Origin: an uncultured Lachnospiraceae bacterium
GTDB taxonomy: Bacteria > Bacillota > Clostridia > Lachnospirales > Lachnospiraceae
Assembly: GCA_949076555.1 (NCBI GenBank)
Contig: CARUOB010000089.1
Location: 1-7,085 of the forward strand
Length of the DNA stretch: 7,085 nt
Direction of reading: 5' to 3'
Both the position numbers and the translations under genes were made by a program. The notes under the pieces are model-generated. The model searched no databases and had not been told where the DNA came from. It saw only the letters and a program-made list of their open reading frames with translations. Numbering within the stretch: the stretch's first letter is position 1; each line of letters opens with the position of its first letter. Shown one piece after another: positions 1 to 3,647 of this stretch.

Positions 1-227
1 GAGTTAACAAAGCTGACTACCATGACCGTACACGCCGAAGAAGACTGAATGACCGCCGTAAAGAACACACCTACTAAAATAGCCATAAAACGGTTGGTGG
101 TCAGCCGCTCCAATATCCCTCTCAGCTTCGCGCCCGCAACCTTCTCAATGCTGTCGCTCATAATGCGCATACCATACAGGAACAGCCCGAGACCGCCCGC
201 CATGGACAGAATAATCGATATACTCAT
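1..227 (-). CDS. Na+/phosphate cotransporter family protein (NptA-like), N-terminal fragment
   Basis: Only the first 75 codons are present; the frame is still open at the left edge, so the C-terminal part is missing from the window. The peptide begins MSISIILSMAGGLGLFLYGM and continues with a short polar stretch and a second hydrophobic segment ending in the QSSSA motif (residues 61-65). A Gly-rich first helix with GLxLFLYGM followed by QSSSA is the signature of the Na_Pi_cotrans family (SLC34/NptA-like), inner-membrane proteins that couple sodium entry to phosphate uptake or export. Many bacterial members carry a C-terminal PhoU-like domain, which cannot be checked here. An in-frame TAA at 234-236 excludes any longer start. 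The Shine-Dalgarno AAGGAAGGA lies 13 nt upstream, which is unusually far. The gene has its own promoter in the gap after ribF and is functionally unrelated to that operon. Family assignment is strong; substrate is inferred from the family. Confidence 0.88.
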   Translation of the reverse strand, partial: MSISIILSMAGGLGLFLYGMRIMSDSIEKVAGAKLRGILERLTTNRFMAILVGVFFTAVIQSSSACTVMVVSFVN

Positions 228-240
228 TTTCGTTTAACTA

Positions 241-249
241 TCCTTCCTT
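241..249 (-). promoter_or_regulatory. Ribosome binding site of the Na/Pi cotransporter gene, long spacing
   Basis: On the minus strand AAGGAAGGA sits 13 nt before the ATG at 227. The usual spacing is about 5-9 nt. No other ATG, GTG or TTG in a usable frame lies closer, so the ATG at 227 remains the best start, with possibly modest translation efficiency. Confidence 0.6.
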
Positions 250-253
250 TGTT

Positions 254-271
254 CTTTTCCCCGTTGAAAAG
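254..271 (-). promoter_or_regulatory. Small perfect hairpin in the 5' untranslated region of the transporter mRNA
   Basis: On the minus strand CTTTTC, a six-base loop AACGGG, then GAAAAG form a perfect 6-bp stem between the promoter and the ribosome binding site. Counting from the predicted -10 box, transcription would start near 276-278, which puts this stem almost at the mRNA 5' end. It may protect the 5' end or influence translation. It has no following U-run in the transcribed direction, so it is not a terminator. The structure is weak and may be chance. Confidence 0.35.
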
Positions 272-283
272 CTATACGGTTCT

Positions 284-312
284 ATTGTATCGAAAAAAAA
301 ATCCTCTTACAA
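284..312 (-). promoter_or_regulatory. Predicted sigma-A promoter for the Na/Pi cotransporter gene
   Basis: On the minus strand the -35 box TTGTAA (307-312) and the -10 box TACAAT (284-289) are separated by exactly 17 nt. The -35 matches TTGACA at four of six positions and the -10 matches TATAAT at five of six. The spacer contains a run of eight or nine T, giving an AT-rich bent region. It lies in the only sizeable intergenic gap of the window, downstream of ribF, and the start codon follows about 50 nt after the predicted transcription start. It separates the transporter from the ribosome-maturation operon. Confidence 0.7.
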
Positions 313-346
313 CCCCTTACGACAAAAAAAGACTTCTTAAGACAAT

Positions 347-1258
347 CTACGGATAATTTTTTCCTGCCTCCACGTCGGCAGCGATCTGCCGCCGCAGCGC
401 CTCCACGCTCTCAAAGGCACGCTCCGCCCTGCGAAATGCCAGAAGTTCCACTGACATGTCCATGTCATAGGCATCCTCCGCAAAGTCGTAGAGATACGTT
501 TCCACACCTATCACCCGCTCCTGTGAAACGGTCGGCTTATATCCCACGTTGGAAATGCCGCGGTAAGTCTTTTCGCCCAGTTTCGCCCGGGAATAGTAAA
601 CCCCGTTCGGGGGAAGAAGTTTTCTCACATCCGGCAGGAGATTCGCCGTAGGCATACCCAGCTTTCTGCCAAGCTGTCTGCCGTGCACCACCTGCCCGCT
701 CACACGATATGGGGCGCCCAGCATAGCGGAAACCGTTTCCATCTCTCCCGCTCTCACCGCCTGCCGGATTCTGGTGGAGCTGACCTCCTCCCCGTCCATG
801 CGGACCTTGTCAATCAGTTCCACCTGATACCCATATGTTTCCGCATAGTCAAAAAGAAGCGCACAGTCTCCCTCACCGCCTTTTCCGAAGGAGATATCCG
901 GCCCCGCACACAGATAAGCCGTCCGCATCTGTCCGGCCAGATAGCGGGCCACAAAATCTACAGGCTCCGTTGCCGCCGTCTCCCGGTTTAAAGGAAATTC
1001 GATCAGCACATCTATCCCCAGTCCGGAAAACATTTCCCGCTTCTCCTCTCTGGTAGACAGCTCCTTCGTCTCCCCGCCAAAAAAGGAAGCCGCCGGGGTA
1101 TCAAAGGTAAAAACTACCGTCTGAAGCCCCCTCTTTTTCTGCTCCAGTACCCGTTCCAAAAGCCGTCTGTGTCCCAGATGTATCCCGTCAAACTTTCCAA
1201 GCGCGACGGCGCTTTTGTTCTCCAGATAAAATTCTGTCGTATTTTCTATAATTATCAT
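347..1258 (-). CDS. ribF: Bifunctional riboflavin kinase / FAD synthetase
   Basis: Makes FMN from riboflavin and ATP, then FAD from FMN and ATP, in the cytoplasm. The protein is 303 aa, the usual length. The N-terminal nucleotidyltransferase (FAD synthetase) domain shows GKFDGIHLGH (residues 21-30), the HxGH-type ATP site, and SSTRIR (160-165). The C-terminal flavokinase domain shows GRQLGRKLGMPTAN (193-206, containing the PTAN motif that binds Mg-ATP), PPNGVYY, NVGYKPT and ETYLYDF, whose Glu (about 253) corresponds to the catalytic base known in riboflavin kinases. The frame can be extended to a GTG at 1276, but I chose the ATG at 1258 because the sequence from MIIIENTTEF fits the family start and GGGAAAGG (1263-1270) lies just upstream. 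It is the last gene of the operon, 63 nt after truB. The stop TAG is at 347-349, with no clear terminator behind it. Confidence 0.95.
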   Translation of the reverse strand: MIIIENTTEFYLENKSAVALGKFDGIHLGHRRLLERVLEQKKRGLQTVVFTFDTPAASFFGGETKELSTREEKREMFSGLGIDVLIEFPLNRETAATEPVDFVARYLAGQMRTAYLCAGPDISFGKGGEGDCALLFDYAETYGYQVELIDKVRMDGEEVSSTRIRQAVRAGEMETVSAMLGAPYRVSGQVVHGRQLGRKLGMPTANLLPDVRKLLPPNGVYYSRAKLGEKTYRGISNVGYKPTVSQERVIGVETYLYDFAEDAYDMDMSVELLAFRRAERAFESVEALRRQIAADVEAGKNYP

Positions 1259-1321
1259 GCTGCCTTTCCCACTCACATCCGATTCCGCCCCGCGTTTTTA
1301 ATAACACGTGTACTTATACGC

Positions 1322-2230
1322 TCACAGAAACATTTTTACGGGCTTTGCCTCTTTCGCACCCGCATCATACTCATAAATACCGTAAAACCGCCCTGCCTCA
1401 TCGTACATTCTAAGCCGCTCCTTCTCCCGAAGCGAAACGTGATCTCCGAGCATCCCGGCCGGAATTTTGTTCCCGTTTTCCAAGAACCTGCACGCTGCGG
1501 ACACCGCCTTCACTCCTCTGCAATCCGAAAAAACAGCGTCGGGCGAAATGATAATATCCGATATTTTATCTTCGTCCCGCAGCTTTTCGATCTCTGCAAG
1601 CCGCAGCGCCTTTTCTATCCCGAAAATACCCACCCGGCTCCGCGTCAGAGACGCCATCGCGCCGCCACAGCCAAGCTTTTCTCCGATATCGTGGCAGAGC
1701 GTCCGGATATAGGTGCCCTTTGAGCAGACCACCCGGAACCTGACCGTGGGCAGATCCGTTTCCAGAATCTCCAATTCCCGGATTTCCACTGCACGGGGCT
1801 TACGTTCCACTTCCTTTCCGGCGCGTGCCAGTTCATAGAGCTTTTTTCCGTTCACCTTGAGCGCCGAATACATAGGCGGAATTTGATCATAACTGCCGCA
1901 AAAACCGAGAATACACGCTTTTACCTTCTCTTCCGTCAGCGCTGCGAGCGCTTCCTCCTCCACATGAAATAACACCTGTCCTGTTAAATCCTGCGTGTCC
2001 GTGGCCACCCCCAGCCGGAGTGTGGCAATGTACTCTTTATCCCATTCCGTAAGCATATCGCACAGTTTCGTGCCCGAACCAAAACATACAGGAAGCACGC
2101 CGACCGCATCCGGGTCGAGTGTCCCTGTATGCCCTATTTTTTTCTGTTTACAAATACCGCGGAGTTTCGCCACCACGTCGTGCGACGTAAATCCCGCCTC
2201 CTTATATACATTCATGATGCCGTTGTACAT
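1322..2230 (-). CDS. truB: tRNA pseudouridine(55) synthase TruB
   Basis: Isomerises uridine 55 in the T-loop of nearly all tRNAs to pseudouridine. The protein is 302 aa, typical for the family. The N-terminus MYNGIMNVYKEAGFTSHDVV is the characteristic TruB opening. GHTGTLDPDAVG follows, with the catalytic aspartate at residue 39. YSALKVNGKKLYELAR (121-136) and SKGTYIR (170-176) are the other conserved active-site and tRNA-binding motifs. The C-terminal part (from about residue 235) corresponds to the PUA-like region and is divergent. The open frame extends to 2284, overlapping nrnA, but the ATG at 2230 fits the family start and has AGGGGG (2235-2240) and GAGG (2242-2245) upstream. That leaves 26 nt after nrnA, consistent with cotranscription. 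The neighbourhood (infB, rbfA, nrnA, ribF) is the standard one. Confidence 0.96.
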   Translation of the reverse strand: MYNGIMNVYKEAGFTSHDVVAKLRGICKQKKIGHTGTLDPDAVGVLPVCFGSGTKLCDMLTEWDKEYIATLRLGVATDTQDLTGQVLFHVEEEALAALTEEKVKACILGFCGSYDQIPPMYSALKVNGKKLYELARAGKEVERKPRAVEIRELEILETDLPTVRFRVVCSKGTYIRTLCHDIGEKLGCGGAMASLTRSRVGIFGIEKALRLAEIEKLRDEDKISDIIISPDAVFSDCRGVKAVSAACRFLENGNKIPAGMLGDHVSLREKERLRMYDEAGRFYGIYEYDAGAKEAKPVKMFL

Positions 2231-2256
2231 AAATCCCCCTGCCTCTTTCCGGCGCC

Positions 2257-3225
2257 CTATGCCTGTTCCTTCGAACGCTCCCACTTGAGCTGGGCCGCAA
2301 TCTCCCGCGACAGGTTGTTGATATTGTCATGGTATGTACCGTTCATCGTGCATCCCGCAGCGCGCACATGACCGCCACCGCCAAATTTTACAGCGACCTC
2401 AGCCACATTGACACTGCCGTTTGACCGCATGCTGACCTTATACTCCAGCGTGCCGATCTCATACATAAAGATGGCGCAGTCCACGCCCTTTACGCCCTGT
2501 AACTGGTTGACGATGCCGTCCAGATCTTTCGGACCTACGCAGTAAAATTCCATCATGCGCCGACTCACCATGCTGACAATACATCTGTCATCCATGAAAC
2601 GCACGCTCCCAAGAATCGCCCTGCCCATGATCTGCGTCTGAAAGTAAGTCTTCTCATAAAAAGTCTCTTCTATCAACGAAGAAAAATCAAATCCAAATTT
2701 AAGTAATTCTGCCGCGATCTCCATCGTCCGCGGAGAAGTATTGGAGTAGCGGAATACACCCGTATCGTGTGCGATACCGACATATACAGTCTTTGCGATC
2801 TCCTCGTCCACCAGCTCCGGCTCCATCAGCTCATAGAGCAGTTCCGCCGTAGAACTTTTATCCGGCTCTATGATATTCACATCCCCACAACCTGTATTGC
2901 TGATGTGATGGTCAATATTGACACGTCTTTTCGCCCGCCTGAAAATGGACAGCGCCTCTCCCAGCCGCTCATCGTTGCAATCCAGCGCAAAGAAAACATC
3001 ATAGATTTCTTCGGTGTTAAATTTTGATTTAATATCTTCTATTCCTTCCAAAACACGAAAAGGCGCGGGAGGTTCCTCCAGATAAACGTCGATCCGCGCC
3101 TCCGGCAGCTCCTTTTTCAGATAATGATATAACGCCAGGCATGAGCAGACACAGTCACCGTCCGGTCTCATGTGCCCGCCGATCGCTACCGTCTTCACAT
3201 CCTTTAAATCATCAATCCTCTTCAT
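2257..3225 (-). CDS. nrnA: DHH/DHHA1 phosphoesterase, NrnA-type oligoribonuclease / pAp phosphatase
   Basis: Members of this family in Firmicutes degrade 2-5 nt RNAs from the 3' or 5' end and dephosphorylate pAp; related enzymes cleave pApA or other linear dinucleotides. The protein is 322 aa, the expected length. The DHH domain carries the metal ligands in order: H18 with DGD (22-24), D82 in ALDCND, DHH (105-107) and D154 in AHDTG. The DHHA1 domain ends with the substrate-binding GGGGHVRAAG (282-291), preceded by RSNGS (267-271). In motif I the usual Gly after DGDxx is Cys27 (DGDCVCS), a mild deviation. The ATG at 3225 was chosen over the open frame reaching 3282 because AGGGGAG... purines (3231-3237) lie 5 nt upstream and MKRIDDL fits the family. 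The start overlaps the end of rbfA by 14 nt, suggesting translational coupling. Exact substrate is inferred from family and context. Confidence 0.9.
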   Translation of the reverse strand: MKRIDDLKDVKTVAIGGHMRPDGDCVCSCLALYHYLKKELPEARIDVYLEEPPAPFRVLEGIEDIKSKFNTEEIYDVFFALDCNDERLGEALSIFRRAKRRVNIDHHISNTGCGDVNIIEPDKSSTAELLYELMEPELVDEEIAKTVYVGIAHDTGVFRYSNTSPRTMEIAAELLKFGFDFSSLIEETFYEKTYFQTQIMGRAILGSVRFMDDRCIVSMVSRRMMEFYCVGPKDLDGIVNQLQGVKGVDCAIFMYEIGTLEYKVSMRSNGSVNVAEVAVKFGGGGHVRAAGCTMNGTYHDNINNLSREIAAQLKWERSKEQA

Positions 3226-3613
3226 TTTCGCTCCCCTTATCAAAATCTGCAGCTTTTCGGTCCGATGCCACCACTTCCTCAATCTTTTTGGACATATTTA
3301 CCCCGTAAGCAATGGACTGATCCATAATGAAATGAATCTGCGGCGTGTTGCGCAAGTTTATGGTTCTCGCAATCTGTCCGCGTATATACCCTTCCGCACT
3401 CTCCAGTCCCGCCAGCGTATCCGCCTGTGCTTTCTCATCTCCAAGCACGCTGATCCACGCCTTGCAGGTCTTTAAGTCCGGGGCAACCTCCACCGCCACC
3501 ACCGAGGTCATCGGCGCGATTCTGGGGTCTTTGATCTCCCCGCGGATTATCTCCGCCAGCACCCGCTGCACCTCCCCGTTGATACGGGTATTTTTGACAC
3601 TGTTTTTACGCAT
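3212..3613 (-). CDS. rbfA: 30S ribosome-binding factor RbfA
   Basis: Binds the 30S subunit and assists late 16S rRNA 5'-end maturation, being needed especially in the cold. The protein is 133 aa, slightly longer than the 115-120 aa of many homologues. The N-terminal helix contains NTRINGEVQRVLAEIIR (about residues 8-24), followed by KDPRI, the strand KAWISVLG (51-58) and LRNTPQIHFIMDQSI (87-101), the last being the hallmark C-terminal RbfA strand of the KH-like fold. The tail from about residue 121 is acidic (ends SENEED) and looks disordered. The frame continues upstream to 3736 inside infB, but that part is unlike RbfA. The ATG at 3613 is set by GGAGG at 3619-3623 with 5-nt spacing. The gene follows infB after 34 nt, the universal order in Firmicutes, and its last 14 nt overlap the next gene. 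Confidence 0.96.
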   Translation of the reverse strand: MRKNSVKNTRINGEVQRVLAEIIRGEIKDPRIAPMTSVVAVEVAPDLKTCKAWISVLGDEKAQADTLAGLESAEGYIRGQIARTINLRNTPQIHFIMDQSIAYGVNMSKKIEEVVASDRKAADFDKGSENEED

Positions 3614-3618
3614 CGTTT

Positions 3619-3623
3619 CCTCC
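3619..3623 (-). promoter_or_regulatory. Ribosome binding site that fixes the rbfA start
   Basis: Perfect GGAGG on the minus strand, 5 nt before the ATG at 3613. It decides against the in-frame ATG at 3625, whose A lies just upstream of this site and which has no such signal of its own. Confidence 0.85.
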
Positions 3624-3647
3624 ATACACAAAACTCTGTTGAGACGG

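Noticed and set aside
49..237. Plus-strand 62-codon frame at the left end
   Set aside because: It is antisense to the clearly recognisable Na/Pi cotransporter N-terminus and has no features of its own.
320..350. Possible terminator after ribF (T-run at 324-330)
   Set aside because: The upstream bases give only 3-4 bp AT-rich stems with tiny loops, too weak for an intrinsic terminator.
1259..1276. GTG start for ribF at 1274-1276
   Set aside because: It adds six residues (VSGKGS) not typical of RibF and lacks a ribosome binding site of its own, while the ATG at 1258 fits the family.
1304..1311. Perfect 8-bp palindrome ACACGTGT between truB and ribF
   Set aside because: It has no loop to form a hairpin and does not extend; a single short palindrome is expected by chance. 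The surrounding gap also lacks a promoter with acceptable -35 and -10 spacing.
1169..1723. Plus-strand 184-codon frame across the ribF-truB junction
   Set aside because: Both underlying minus-strand genes are certain; the frame spans two genes and their gap and resembles no known protein.
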